From contig NZ_CAJAXH010000137.1 of NCBI RefSeq assembly GCF_903946935.1, positions 1 through 43,907 on the forward strand: a stretch of DNA of 43,907 nt, read 5' to 3'. Below are positions 24,155 to 33,052 of the stretch, one piece after another; positions within the stretch are counted from its first letter, which is position 1, and every line of letters begins with the position of its first letter. This stretch comes from an uncultured Thiodictyon sp. Lineage in GTDB: Bacteria; Pseudomonadota; Gammaproteobacteria; Chromatiales; Chromatiaceae. The position numbers and the translations under genes are program-made. The notes below the pieces were generated by a model that ran no database searches, was not told the DNA's origin, and worked only from the letters and a program-made list of their open reading frames with translations.

Positions 24155-24193
24155 GACCCGCCGAACCGGGCGGGCCGCCCTGGTGCAGTCGGC

Positions 24194-25069
24194 GTGGAGA
24201 GCGGAAGCTTGCGGTATCTGAGTGTCCGAATCCTATTGACCTTGCTGGCGCTCGGCCTGCTGCTCGCCGGCTGCGCCGTGGGCGGCGGCGCGGGGCTCGA
24301 CCCCGGGGCGGCGCCAAGCGAACTGGACCGGGATCAGATGCTGTCCGAGATGGCCGCCTGCCACCTGTTGCGCGTCGCGCAGACCGCCGACAAATCAGTG
24401 ACCGACGCCACGGTGTTGAACGCCGCGCGGCGCTTCGACTTCTCACTGGAGGCCGTGGTTACGCGGGCCAACCAATTGGTCCAGCGCTACCACTCAAACG
24501 GCGCCGCCTTGGGGCGACGCGCCGTAGCGGCCTGCAATCGCCTGGCAGCACTCACACAGATAGCCCCAGCCCTGGTGCGCTTCGAGGAGAGCGGCCAGTC
24601 GCGTAGCGTCTGGCTGCGGGTGAGTGCGCAGATCACCAAGGGATTCGCCGACCGGGTCATCCGGGAACTACGGACCCGGCGGGCGGTCGGACTCATCATC
24701 AACAGTCCCGGCGGCTCGGTGTTTGAGGCGCGTAAGCTCGGGCGATATCTGCGGGCCAATGGGTTGCGCGCGGCGGTCGATCAGACCTGTGTGTCTGCCT
24801 GTATCGACGTGCTGGCCGGCGGGAGCGAACGCTATGCCACCCACAACGCCCGGCTCGGCATCCATCAAAGCCATGTCCCCGGCCGCTACAGCAGCCACGA
24901 GGGCGGCCAGCTCTATGTGGCCGAGTCCTTTCGCTACCTGCGCGAGATGGGGGTCGACCCGGACGTGGCCATCGCCGCCGCCTCGATTCCCAATAACCGG
25001 ATCCTGTTGATCCCGCTGCGCGATGCGCTGGCCACCCGACTGCTGACCGGCGTGGTGGAGCGGCTCTAA
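24194..25069 (+). CDS. ClpP-like periplasmic lipoprotein
   Basis: A 291-residue protein with a lipobox (LLLAGC, Cys near 27) and a ClpP/crotonase-type fold in the second half: LIINSPGGSVFEARKLGRYL, then CVSACIDVLAGGSERYATHN with Ser201, and GIHQSH with His224, fitting a Ser-His dyad. An acidic third residue cannot be placed. Such membrane-tethered ClpP-like proteins are widespread but their substrates are unknown. Start GTG 24194 is used; TTG 24209 has a GGAGAGCGGAAG sequence before it and may be real. It follows hisHF by 39 bp. Confidence 0.7.
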   Translation: MESGSLRYLSVRILLTLLALGLLLAGCAVGGGAGLDPGAAPSELDRDQMLSEMAACHLLRVAQTADKSVTDATVLNAARRFDFSLEAVVTRANQLVQRYHSNGAALGRRAVAACNRLAALTQIAPALVRFEESGQSRSVWLRVSAQITKGFADRVIRELRTRRAVGLIINSPGGSVFEARKLGRYLRANGLRAAVDQTCVSACIDVLAGGSERYATHNARLGIHQSHVPGRYSSHEGGQLYVAESFRYLREMGVDPDVAIAAASIPNNRILLIPLRDALATRLLTGVVERL

Positions 25070-25120
25070 GGACGAAGGCTAAACCAAAACATTCCTTGTA
25101 GAATCAACGAGGGCATTCAA

Positions 25121-25960
25121 ATGAAAACCTTATATGACATCTTGGAAGTAAGCGCACTGGCCAGCAAAGAAGCGATCGACGCATCCTACCAGAGGCTGCG
25201 CGCGGGATGGCAACCGCAAGCCGATCAGGCAGCAGGCAATCAGACAGAGCATTTGCGACGCGATGCCATCGCACGGGCCTACGCGGTGTTATCCGACCCC
25301 GACGAGCGAACAGCCTATGACGAGCGGATCAGGAATGATGAAGCGCGGCGAGACCGGCGGCGAACCCAGGACTCCGGCGGCCTGTTTTCCGAGTCCTTCT
25401 CGTTTGCAAAGAAACCCCTGTTATTTCTGCTCGCCGCACTTGCCCCAGTCTTCGCTATCGGCTACCTGCTAGCTGCCCACAAGAGCCCATCAAGCGCCAC
25501 TACAGCCAGCGAGACCAGCCACCGGGACCACCAGAGCGCGGTACCTGAGTCAGATGAGGACCTGGAAAGCAAAGGGCCAGAGACAAGGGGCAAAGGGCGC
25601 GATAGCGCCGACGAAATCGCCGCACTCCAATTAGAGGCACAACGACTGGAAGTCGAAAACCGGCGACTGCAAAACGAAGCACTAAAGAGCGAACAGGAAC
25701 GGAGAGATAAACAGACCGCGGCAGAAGTGACTGAGACAGATCGCGGTATGACAATACAAGAAAAAGATCAAGCCATCAGGGCAAGTGAAATAGCGGCCGA
25801 GAGAAAGCATACGGACGAACTTGACCAAGCCGAGGCAACCCAGCGCAGGGTGGATGAAATTTATCGGACAATCGAGGTGGTGAAGGATAAACAGGCGGCA
25901 GAAATGAACATGACCCGTCGCCAGTACGACAAATACCAGGAGGACACATCGAGCTATTGA
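25121..25960 (+). CDS. Membrane-anchored J-like protein with coiled coil, lacking HPD
   Basis: Residues 1-70 resemble a DnaJ domain (MKTLYDILEVSALASKEAID...AIARAYAVLSDPDERTAYD), but the HPD needed to activate Hsp70 is replaced (GWQPQADQ). A membrane helix lies at about 98-118 (LLFLLAALAPVFAIGYLLAA). The rest is charged and coiled-coil, about 165-279, on the far side of the membrane. ATG 25121 is preceded by GAGGG at 8 nt. Base use is AT-richer than the neighbours. A chaperone-recruiting role is unlikely; a scaffold is possible. Confidence 0.65.
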   Translation: MKTLYDILEVSALASKEAIDASYQRLRAGWQPQADQAAGNQTEHLRRDAIARAYAVLSDPDERTAYDERIRNDEARRDRRRTQDSGGLFSESFSFAKKPLLFLLAALAPVFAIGYLLAAHKSPSSATTASETSHRDHQSAVPESDEDLESKGPETRGKGRDSADEIAALQLEAQRLEVENRRLQNEALKSEQERRDKQTAAEVTETDRGMTIQEKDQAIRASEIAAERKHTDELDQAEATQRRVDEIYRTIEVVKDKQAAEMNMTRRQYDKYQEDTSSY

Positions 25961-26021
25961 TGGCGGACGCGTTCTCGTCAACGTCACTCAACACCGTCAG
26001 AGCACTCAAGCGCTACGGCGC

Positions 26022-26264
26022 TCAGTCCGCCCGTGCCGGCCCGGCGCTCACCCACTCATAGGTCTCCACCTGTGACTGGTCGCACTTGCCGCAGCCGCTC
26101 CCGCAGGCCGCACCATTGGCGATCCGGCGTACCCGACCGCGGCGCTCCAGGGTCGCCAACATCCCGCGCAGCGCGTCGGGGCTGGCGTCGAAGTGGGTGG
26201 CGAGATCGATCAGGGGCGCGCGTCGGTGCTGGGCCAGGTAGCCAGTCAGTTCGGACAGAATCAT
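26022..26264 (-). CDS. feoC: FeoC-like winged-helix protein
   Basis: Small accessory protein of the Feo ferrous iron system. The winged-helix part (LTGYLAQHRRAPLIDLATHF, MLATLERRGRVRRI) is followed by a cysteine cluster CGSGCGKC at about 55-62 that may hold an Fe-S cluster. FeoC is thought to guard FeoB from proteolysis or to regulate the transporter. It follows feoB by 2 bp, as in enterobacterial feoABC. Confidence 0.88.
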   Translation of the reverse strand: MILSELTGYLAQHRRAPLIDLATHFDASPDALRGMLATLERRGRVRRIANGAACGSGCGKCDQSQVETYEWVSAGPARAD

Positions 26265-26266
26265 AG

Positions 26267-28621
26267 TCAGGCCCCTTTGACGACAGGTTGCGCGGGCCGC
26301 AGCGGTCCAGCGCGGTCGGCCAGCAAGCGCATCGCGACGACCACGGCGAGGAACAGGCCAACCATCGCCGCGATCCAGGCCGCCGAACTGGCCGGGTCAC
26401 GCCCGAAGATGGCGCTCTGGTAGAAGACCGTGGCGATGCCATAGCCGAGGCCGGTGGTCCAGGCCACGGCAAACAGGGTCCAGCCCGGTGCGGTCTCCCG
26501 CCAGATGGCCGCAATGGCCGCCGTGCAGGGTGAATAGAGCAGGATAAACAGCAGGTAGGCGAAGGCACCCGCCGCCCCGTCGAAGCGCGCCGCCATCGCC
26601 CCGAAGGTGCCGGCCTTGACCGCCTGCCGCTCGGCGGCCGCCTCGGCATCGCTCAGGTTCCCCAGTTCCAGCCCCAACGGATCGCCCCAGTGGCCCAGGG
26701 CCTTACCCAGGTTGGCCGGGATGGTGAGCAGGGCCGCGTGCAGGCCGCCGAGGAGGCTATAGGGTTGCTGCGGGGCCCGCCCACCCGCGTCGGTGACCGC
26801 CAGGGCGGAGTAAGTGGCATCGAGGGTGCCGACCACGGCCTCCTTGGCCAACAGCCCGGTGAAGATACCGACGGTGGCGGGCCAGTTGTCGGCGTTCAGT
26901 CCCATGGGCGCAAAGGCCGGGGCGGTGGCGCGGCCGAGCCCGGCCAGTACCGAGCGCTCGCTGCCCTCGTTGCCGGTGCTGCCGTCGGTGCCCAGGCTGT
27001 TGAGCACGGTGAGCACCAGCACCATGGGCACGATCACCCGCCCGGCCCCGACCACGAACCCCTGGGTACGCTCCCAGGTCCGCAGGACCACACCCTTCAC
27101 CGTCGGCAGATGGTAGGGCGGCAACTCCATCACGAAGGGGGTGCTCTCGCCCTTGAGCAAGGTGAATTTCATGATAAAGCCGGTCAGCACGGCCACGGCG
27201 ATGCCGATCAAATAGAGCCCGAACACCACATTCTGCCCGCCCACCGGGAAGAAGGCGGCGGCGAACAGGGCATAGACCGGCAGGCGCGCCCCGCAGGACA
27301 TGAAGGGGGCCATGAGGATGGTCAAAATGCGGTCGCGCTGGTTCTCCAGGGTGCGGGTGGCCATGATCGCCGGCACGTTGCAGCCGAAGCCGACCAGGAG
27401 CGGCACGAATGACTTGCCGGGCAGACCGATGGCGCGCATGAAGCGGTCCATGACGAAGGCAGCGCGGGCCATGTACCCGGAGTCTTCCAGCACCGACAGG
27501 AAGATATAGAGGAAGCCGATGATGGGGATGAAGGTCGCGACCACCCGCAAGCCGCCGCCGATGCCATCGGCCAGCAGCAGGATCAGCCAGCCGGGCGCAC
27601 CCAGGCCGGTCAGGACTTGGGTGGTTGCGCCGACGAACAGGGTCGCCGCGGCGCGGTCGAAAAAGTCGACGAAGGCCCCACCGATGTTGATGGTGAACAT
27701 GAAGAGTCCATACATCACGGCGAGAAAGATGGGAATGCCCAGCACCCGATTGAGCATGACCGAATCGATGGCGTTGGAGAGGTCGCGCGACGCCCGCCCG
27801 GTCTGAGTCACGACCGCCTGAGTCAACCCATGGGCCAGGCCATAGCGGGCATCGGCGAGCAGGATATCGACATCGTCCACCTCCGCGCCCAGCAGCGCAC
27901 GCACCTCGGCGGGGCTCACCGCCTCCCCCACCAGGTCGCGCACCAGGTCGTCACCCTCCAGCAACCGGGAGGCGAGCCAGCGCGGCGGGTCCCCGGCGGC
28001 CGCCGCAATCGGCGTCAGCCGCGGCAGGAGGACGGCGATGGCCGACTCCAGGGTGTCACCATAGGTAAGCTGCGCACTGGCCACGGGCGGGGCATCCATG
28101 GCCTCCAGGACCACCAGTTTGAGGTGCTCGATGCCCTCGCCGTCGGCCGCGGAGACCGGCACCACCGGGCAGCCAAGCCGCCCCGCCAAGGCCGCCACAT
28201 CAATGCGCAGGCCATGATCGCGGGCGACATCGATCATGTTCAGCGCCAGCACGAGCGGACGACCCATCTCGATCAGTTGGGTGGTGAGATAGAGGTTGCG
28301 CTCCAGGCTGGAGGCATCCAAGATGTTGAGGATAAGGTCCGCCTCACGGGCATGCACAAAGTCGCGGGCGATGCGCTCGTCGAGCGACACGTCCTCGTCG
28401 GTCCCGGCCGCGATCACGTCCAGCGAGTAGGTCCCTGGCAGGTCCACCAGGTTGAAGTCTGCACCGCCGAAATGGTAGCGCCCGGTCTTGCGCTCGACCG
28501 TCACCCCAGGCCAGTTACCGACGCGCTGGCGGGAACCGGTCAGGGCATTGAAGAGGGTCGTCTTACCGCAGTTGGGGTTGCCAACGACGCCGATGGTAAA
28601 TTCTTTGTGCGGGTTGTTCAT
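26267..28621 (-). CDS. feoB: FeoB, ferrous iron transporter with GTPase domain
   Basis: The inner-membrane Fe2+ transporter. The G domain has G1 GNPNCGKTT (14-22), G2 in NWPGVTVERK, G3 DLPGTYS and G4 NMID. A helical GDI domain follows to about 270, then about ten membrane segments with two Gate motifs around GCNVPAIMATR and SCGARLPVYALF. At 784 residues the length is normal. ATG 28621 lies just after feoA with GAGGG upstream. It is part of feoABC. Confidence 0.95.
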   Translation of the reverse strand: MNNPHKEFTIGVVGNPNCGKTTLFNALTGSRQRVGNWPGVTVERKTGRYHFGGADFNLVDLPGTYSLDVIAAGTDEDVSLDERIARDFVHAREADLILNILDASSLERNLYLTTQLIEMGRPLVLALNMIDVARDHGLRIDVAALAGRLGCPVVPVSAADGEGIEHLKLVVLEAMDAPPVASAQLTYGDTLESAIAVLLPRLTPIAAAAGDPPRWLASRLLEGDDLVRDLVGEAVSPAEVRALLGAEVDDVDILLADARYGLAHGLTQAVVTQTGRASRDLSNAIDSVMLNRVLGIPIFLAVMYGLFMFTINIGGAFVDFFDRAAATLFVGATTQVLTGLGAPGWLILLLADGIGGGLRVVATFIPIIGFLYIFLSVLEDSGYMARAAFVMDRFMRAIGLPGKSFVPLLVGFGCNVPAIMATRTLENQRDRILTILMAPFMSCGARLPVYALFAAAFFPVGGQNVVFGLYLIGIAVAVLTGFIMKFTLLKGESTPFVMELPPYHLPTVKGVVLRTWERTQGFVVGAGRVIVPMVLVLTVLNSLGTDGSTGNEGSERSVLAGLGRATAPAFAPMGLNADNWPATVGIFTGLLAKEAVVGTLDATYSALAVTDAGGRAPQQPYSLLGGLHAALLTIPANLGKALGHWGDPLGLELGNLSDAEAAAERQAVKAGTFGAMAARFDGAAGAFAYLLFILLYSPCTAAIAAIWRETAPGWTLFAVAWTTGLGYGIATVFYQSAIFGRDPASSAAWIAAMVGLFLAVVVAMRLLADRAGPLRPAQPVVKGA

Positions 28622-28641
28622 CGGGCGCCCTCATCAGCTAT

Positions 28642-29028
28642 CTAGGCCAGGCGCTCTACCCGCAGGGCCGCCGCCTCGTCGCGACGCAGGCTGAGGTTTG
28701 AACCGCGCACCCGCACCTCCACCGGGTCGCCCAGGGGGGCTACCCGCAACACCTCAAATTGCACCCCCGGGGTCAGCCCCATGGAGAGTAGTTTGCGCCG
28801 ATAGGCCCGCCCCCCCTCTTCAAAACCCTTCACCCGGCCGCGCTGCCCGATCCGCAAGGCCTTGAGCGTGGTCTGAGGCGACACGTCCATGGGTTCAGCG
28901 GGGCCGCTGCGCTGGAGCGCGGACCAGAGCGAGCGGGCCAGCGTCCCCAGCACCCCGGAACTGGACACCTCGTGGCAACACCCCCCGGGGCCGGGGCAAT
29001 CAGGGCAGACAGTGTTGAAGTTGAGCAT
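28642..29028 (-). CDS. feoA: FeoA-domain protein with Cys-rich N-terminal extension
   Basis: FeoA is a small SH3-like partner of FeoB. The FeoA domain is about residues 46-128 (LKALRIGQRGRVKGF, RKLLSMGLTPGVQFEV, VRVRGSNLSLRRDEA). Before it are about 45 unusual residues with CPDCPGPGGCC near the start, a possible metal site. ATG 29028 is used; a shorter form could start at MDVSPQTT. A Fur-box-like promoter lies just upstream. It opens the feoABC operon. Confidence 0.85.
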   Translation of the reverse strand: MLNFNTVCPDCPGPGGCCHEVSSSGVLGTLARSLWSALQRSGPAEPMDVSPQTTLKALRIGQRGRVKGFEEGGRAYRRKLLSMGLTPGVQFEVLRVAPLGDPVEVRVRGSNLSLRRDEAAALRVERLA

Positions 29029-29055
29029 GATGGCAGGCGGATGCCGATGGGTAAC

Positions 29056-29097
29056 GAGAATGATTCGCATCTTAAACGCGGAATCACCCCGATGCAA
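29056..29097 (-). promoter_or_regulatory. feoA promoter with Fur box
   Basis: On the minus strand, TTGCAT (29097-29092), a 17-bp spacer and TAAGAT (29074-29069) form a promoter. The 19-bp GAGAATGATTCGCATCTTA (29056-29074, plus strand) matches the Fur consensus at about 12 of 19 positions and overlaps the -10. Iron-loaded Fur would block it. It overlaps the 3' end of the upstream gene. Confidence 0.6.
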
Positions 29098-29857
29098 ATG
29101 TCACCGGATCGCCAGGCCCAAGCCCCAACACCACATCGGCGCGCGCCTGGTTGACCGCGATCTCGACCAGCCCCAAGGCGTTCTCATACCAGAACGCCTG
29201 TCCGGGCGGGACGTCACAAAAGGTCCGGGCCGCCCCCAGGGTCCGCCCGGCCGCGATCAGTTGCGCCGTGGGCGGGTAGCCCTGCGCCCGCAGCCCGGAC
29301 ATCAGGTTGCCGTAGCCATCGACATACACGACTTCGGGCCGGTCGTCCGCCCAGTCCGCACCAATGAGTGTACCCACATCCAGTTCGGTAAGCGCCGGGG
29401 TCTCCCCCCGGCACAGGGCGGCGGCGACCGGGGCGAACCAGTCACGGCCGTGGAAACTCGGCGAGGCCCCTCGTGGTGGCCGCCAGTCGATCCGGCGCAA
29501 ACGCGGTCGCACGGCGCGCCGCGCGACCTGGCTCAACAAGCCGTTATCCGGACCAACGAACAGGTCCCCCCCGGCAGCAAGGACCAGCCCAGCCCGCTCG
29601 CCGCCCACACCGGGGTCGACCACGCACAGATACAGTGTCGCGCGCGGCAGGTCGCGCACCAGGGCCGGCAGGAGATAGGCGGCCAAATCCGGACGAAAGG
29701 GCGGCAGGTCATGCACCAGGTCGATGATCGGCGGCCCCGGGGCCAGAGCCGATAGCCGGGCCATCACCTGGCCGACATAGATGCCTGCACCAAAATCGGT
29801 GACCAGCACGATTCGCTCGATGGTAGGGGCTTGAGCAATAGACGAACGGGCGGCCAT
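29084..29857 (-). CDS. SAM hydroxide adenosyltransferase (DUF62 family)
   Basis: This family hydrolyses S-adenosylmethionine to adenosine and methionine, and is related to fluorinase and chlorinase. Motifs are LVTDFGAG near the start, CVVDPGVGG, VGPDNGLLS, HGRDWFAPVAA and VYVDGYGNLMSG, as in the hydroxide-using members. ATG 29857 is chosen, with AGGA upstream; the frame extends further through the terminator of the ribosomal cluster. 257 residues, normal. It overlaps the feo promoter at its 3' end. Confidence 0.85.
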   Translation of the reverse strand: MAARSSIAQAPTIERIVLVTDFGAGIYVGQVMARLSALAPGPPIIDLVHDLPPFRPDLAAYLLPALVRDLPRATLYLCVVDPGVGGERAGLVLAAGGDLFVGPDNGLLSQVARRAVRPRLRRIDWRPPRGASPSFHGRDWFAPVAAALCRGETPALTELDVGTLIGADWADDRPEVVYVDGYGNLMSGLRAQGYPPTAQLIAAGRTLGAARTFCDVPPGQAFWYENALGLVEIAVNQARADVVLGLGPGDPVTFASG

Positions 29858-29863
29858 TCTGAA

Positions 29864-29893
29864 TCCTAAGTCCGGCAATTTCTCACGCCAAGA
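29864..29893. repeat. CGCCAAG element remnant (copy E)
   Basis: CCTAAGTCCGGCAATTTCTC and ACGCCAAGAC match the left flank and end of copy C. The rest of the element is missing or unrecognisable. Confidence 0.6.
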
Positions 29894-29901
29894 CCCAATG
29901 C

Positions 29902-29927
29902 AAAAACCGGGCATAAGCCCGGCTTTT
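29902..29927 (-). terminator. Terminator of the ribosomal-protein cluster
   Basis: On the minus strand a GCCGGGC-TTAT-GCCCGG hairpin is followed by TTTTTGC. It begins about 30 bp after the rplQ stop and has the classic form of an intrinsic terminator. On the plus strand the T-run is weaker (four T). Confidence 0.8.
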
Positions 29928-29954
29928 GCACTCCCGACGCCAAACTCAACGGCG

Positions 29955-30344
29955 TCAGTCTTCGTCAGCCGCCGTCGTGTCGCGTTCCGGCCGGTCGACC
30001 AACTCGACATAGGCCATCGGCGCCGCATCGCCGGCACGAAAGCCGCATTTCAAAATGCGGAGATACCCGCCAGGACGCGCCTGGTAACGCGGGCCCAATT
30101 CCAAGAAGAGCTTCCCGACCACTTCCTTGTCGCGGAGCCGGGCAAAGGCCAAGCGACGCTTGTGGACCGAGTCGATCTTGGCCAGGGTGATCAGTGGCTC
30201 GGCCACCCGCCGCAACTCTTTCGCCTTGGGCAGGGTAGTCTTGATCAGTTCGTGCCGGAACAGGGAGGCCGCCATGTTGCTGAACATCGCCTGGCGATGC
30301 GAACTGGTACGATTGAGGTGCCTTCCGGCTTTGCGGTGACGCAT
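29955..30344 (-). CDS. rplQ: 50S ribosomal protein L17
   Basis: Large-subunit protein near the exit tunnel and last gene of the alpha operon. The start [20 protein letters not shown] and the segment [24 protein letters not shown] are diagnostic. 129 residues with a typical acidic tail (AADED). It follows rpoA by 21 bp and precedes the terminator. Confidence 0.97.
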   Translation of the reverse strand: MRHRKAGRHLNRTSSHRQAMFSNMAASLFRHELIKTTLPKAKELRRVAEPLITLAKIDSVHKRRLAFARLRDKEVVGKLFLELGPRYQARPGGYLRILKCGFRAGDAAPMAYVELVDRPERDTTAADED

Positions 30345-30365
30345 GGTCCGTGATTCCGGTAACAG

Positions 30366-31379
30366 TTAGCGAATGCTGAGTTCGTCGATATTTTCAGGGG
30401 GCCAGTTCTCTAGCCGCATCCCCAGCGACAAACCACGAGTGGCAAGTACGTCCTTAATTTCGGTCAGGGACTTCTTACCAAGGTTAGGCGTCTTCAGCAA
30501 CTCCACTTCAGTGCGTTGAATCAAATCGCCGATCAGATAGATATTCTCTGCCTTGAGACAGTTGGCAGAGCGAACCGTCAACTCCAGATCGTCCACCGGA
30601 CGCAACAGGATCGGGTCGATTGCCGGCGCCGCCGGCGCCTCCGCAGCGGCATCGTCATCCGGCGCCGAACCCTCCAAGGCGACGAAACTGGCCAATTGAT
30701 CGCGCAGTATCTGGGCCGCCCGCTGGATGGCGGACTTCGGATCAATGGTCCCGTTCGTCTCCAAATCGATGACCAACCGATCCAGATCGGTACGCTGCTC
30801 CACACGCGCCGACTGCACCTCAATGGCGACCCGGCGCATCGGGCTGAACGAGGCGTCCAAGGGCAATTTGCCGATAGGACGGTCTTCGGCCCCTTCCACA
30901 TCGCGCTGGGTTGCGGGCTCGTAACCAATGCCGCGGCGCACGGTGAGCGTCATGCTCAACTCGGCGTCCGTGGTGATATGCGCGATGATCAGCCCTGGGT
31001 TGGCAATGGCGCCGGAATGCCCAAGGTCGATATCCGCCGCGGTCACGACCCCTGGCCCCTTCTTGCTCAACGCAAAAGTGGCCTCGTCCTTACCATTCAG
31101 CGTAATCGCCAAGTTCTTGAGATTCAGAAGAATCTCAAGCACATCCTCCTGCACCCCGGCCAAGGTGGTGTACTCGTGAAGCACACCGTTGATCTCCACC
31201 TCAGTGACGGCACAGCCGGTCATGGACGACAGGAGGATGCGCCGCAACGCATTCCCCAGGGTGTGCCCGAAACCCCGCTCCAGGGGCTCCAGGGACACCC
31301 GCGCATGATTCAGGCTGCCGTCGACCGGTTCGACCTGAACGATCCGCGGACGAAGAAACTCGCCGATAGCTTCAGTCAT
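30366..31379 (-). CDS. rpoA: RNA polymerase alpha subunit
   Basis: Alpha subunit of RNA polymerase, scaffold for assembly and contact for activators. The N-terminal domain (about 1-235) has [19 protein letters not shown]; a linker rich in Ala/Asp leads to the C-terminal domain (about 255-325) with [20 protein letters not shown] and [16 protein letters not shown], the UP-element-binding part. 337 residues, as in relatives. Between rpsD (25 bp) and rplQ. Confidence 0.97.
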   Translation of the reverse strand: MTEAIGEFLRPRIVQVEPVDGSLNHARVSLEPLERGFGHTLGNALRRILLSSMTGCAVTEVEINGVLHEYTTLAGVQEDVLEILLNLKNLAITLNGKDEATFALSKKGPGVVTAADIDLGHSGAIANPGLIIAHITTDAELSMTLTVRRGIGYEPATQRDVEGAEDRPIGKLPLDASFSPMRRVAIEVQSARVEQRTDLDRLVIDLETNGTIDPKSAIQRAAQILRDQLASFVALEGSAPDDDAAAEAPAAPAIDPILLRPVDDLELTVRSANCLKAENIYLIGDLIQRTEVELLKTPNLGKKSLTEIKDVLATRGLSLGMRLENWPPENIDELSIR

Positions 31380-31404
31380 TCGGTACCCCCTTTGAAAACA
31401 CTCC

Positions 31405-32025
31405 TTACTTGGAGTACAGCTCGACGATCAGCGACTCATTGATGTCAGCAGGCAGATCCGAACGATCCGGGACGCGTTTGAAAACGCCCTTCAGACCCTT
31501 GGCATCGACCTCGACCCAATCGGGAAAGCCGTACTGTTCGGCCAAGGCCAGGGCGTTTTGTACACGCACTTGCTTCTTGGCCGCTTCCCGCACCTCAACG
31601 GCGTCGTCGGGACCCACCGGATAGGACGCGACATTCACCACCCGCCCGTTGACGAGGATGCACTTGTGCGAGACGAGCTGCCGCGCCTCGGCCCGGGTGG
31701 AGCCGAAGCCCATCCGAAACACGACGTTATCGAGACGGCGCTCCAGCATCTGCAACAGGTTCTCACCGGTTGCACCCTTCGACTGGGCCGCCTTGGTGTA
31801 ATAGTTGCGGAACTGACGCTCCAACAACCCATAGATCCGACGGACCTTTTGCTTTTCCCGCAACTGCACGCCGTAATCGGAGACGCGCCGCCGACGGTCG
31901 CCCGTCTGGCCGGGCTGCTTCTCCAGATTGCACTTGGTATCGAGTGCGCGCGCCCGGCTCTTGAGAGACAGGTCGGTGCCTTCGCGCCGCGCCAGTTTGC
32001 AGGTTGGGCCTGTATAACGTGCCAT
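31405..32025 (-). CDS. rpsD: 30S ribosomal protein S4
   Basis: Primary 16S rRNA-binding protein, and in E. coli the translational repressor of the alpha operon. [19 protein letters not shown] at the start and the S4 RNA-binding domain ([20 protein letters not shown]) are typical. 206 residues, the zinc-free form (only two scattered cysteines near the N-terminus). It follows rpsK by 14 bp. Confidence 0.97.
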   Translation of the reverse strand: MARYTGPTCKLARREGTDLSLKSRARALDTKCNLEKQPGQTGDRRRRVSDYGVQLREKQKVRRIYGLLERQFRNYYTKAAQSKGATGENLLQMLERRLDNVVFRMGFGSTRAEARQLVSHKCILVNGRVVNVASYPVGPDDAVEVREAAKKQVRVQNALALAEQYGFPDWVEVDAKGLKGVFKRVPDRSDLPADINESLIVELYSK

Positions 32026-32039
32026 GATTTATTGCTCCC

Positions 32040-32429
32040 TCAGACGCGCCGCTTCTTGGGCGGCCGACAGCCGTTGTGGGGGATCGGTGTCACGTCAGTG
32101 ATACTGGTGATCTTGAAACCGGCGTTATTGAGTGCGCGCACCGCGGACTCCCGGCCGGGGCCGGGGCCCTTCACGTTCACATCCAGGTTGCGCACGCCGT
32201 ATTCCTTAACGGCCTGCCCGGCCTTATCGGCCGCTACCTGGGCGGCAAACGGGGTGCTCTTACGCGACCCGCGGAACCCGGAGCCACCAGAGGTCGCCCA
32301 CGCCAAGGCGTTCCCTTGACGATCGGTGATGGTGATGATGGTGTTATTGAAGGATGCGTGGATGTGGGCAACCCCATCCGCAACCTGCTTACGGACCTTC
32401 TTCTTTACGGTACGAGTCGGTTTAGCCAT
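32040..32429 (-). CDS. rpsK: 30S ribosomal protein S11
   Basis: Platform protein of the small subunit. [20 protein letters not shown] and the C-terminal [18 protein letters not shown] are hallmark sequences. 129 residues. It lies between rpsM (37 bp) and rpsD (14 bp). Confidence 0.97.
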   Translation of the reverse strand: MAKPTRTVKKKVRKQVADGVAHIHASFNNTIITITDRQGNALAWATSGGSGFRGSRKSTPFAAQVAADKAGQAVKEYGVRNLDVNVKGPGPGRESAVRALNNAGFKITSITDVTPIPHNGCRPPKKRRV

Positions 32430-32466
32430 TCGCCTTTACCAGCCGGGGCGCATCATGTGCGCGGCC

Positions 32467-32823
32467 TTAACGCTTGATGGGGCGCCGCGGTCCCTTCCGG
32501 GTCCGGGCGTTGGTACGGGTCCGCTGGCCACGCAACGGCAGCCCGCGACGATGACGGATGCCGCGGTTGCAGCCGAGGTCCATCAAGCGCTTAATGTTCA
32601 TTGAGATCTCGCGACGGAGATCGCCTTCCACGGTGAACTTCGCAACCTCGACGCGAAGCTTGTCCACTTCCTCTTCCGAGAGGCTTTGGACCTTGGTCAC
32701 CCGCGACACGCCCGCGGCGTCGCAGATTTCACCGGCCCGCACCCGGCCAATACCGAAGATCGCGGTCAACGCGATCACCGTGTGCTTTTTTTCTGGGATG
32801 TTAACGCCGGCTATACGGGCCAT
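32467..32823 (-). CDS. rpsM: 30S ribosomal protein S13
   Basis: Head protein contacting the P-site tRNA and the large subunit. [19 protein letters not shown] at the start and the basic tail [18 protein letters not shown] are diagnostic. 118 residues. It is first in the alpha operon and has its own promoter in the 83-bp gap after rpmJ. Confidence 0.97.
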   Translation of the reverse strand: MARIAGVNIPEKKHTVIALTAIFGIGRVRAGEICDAAGVSRVTKVQSLSEEEVDKLRVEVAKFTVEGDLRREISMNIKRLMDLGCNRGIRHRRGLPLRGQRTRTNARTRKGPRRPIKR

Positions 32824-32867
32824 GGCTCGGAACCCTCAAATCCTGAATGCGGAGCGGTAAACCGCGT

Positions 32868-32895
32868 ATCATAACAGAAGTCTGGCCTAAGTCAA
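32868..32895 (-). promoter_or_regulatory. Alpha-operon promoter upstream of rpsM
   Basis: On the minus strand TTGACT (32895-32890), 16 bp, then TATGAT (32873-32868): 5/6 matches at both boxes. The position between rpmJ and rpsM is that of the E. coli alpha promoter. The RNA would start near 32861, giving a leader of under 40 nt with a small GCGG-TTTA-CCGC hairpin. Confidence 0.7.
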
Positions 32896-32906
32896 CCAGC
32901 CGATGG

Positions 32907-33020
32907 TTAACCTTGACGCTGCTTGTGTCGGGGATCCTTGCAGATAACCCGCACGACACCCTTGCGACGCACCACCTTGCAGTTGCGACACAGTTTCTTG
33001 ACCGATGCACGTACTTTCAT
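32907..33020 (-). CDS. rpmJ: 50S ribosomal protein L36
   Basis: Smallest large-subunit protein, 37 residues: [20 protein letters not shown] followed by [17 protein letters not shown]. The three Cys and one His form a zinc site, so this is the C+ (zinc-binding) version. It is too short for routine gene calling. Located 32 bp after secY, as in other gammaproteobacteria. Confidence 0.96.
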   Translation of the reverse strand: MKVRASVKKLCRNCKVVRRKGVVRVICKDPRHKQRQG

Positions 33021-33052
33021 TCTCGTCTCCTAAAGATGCTTGGGGCCCCCTG

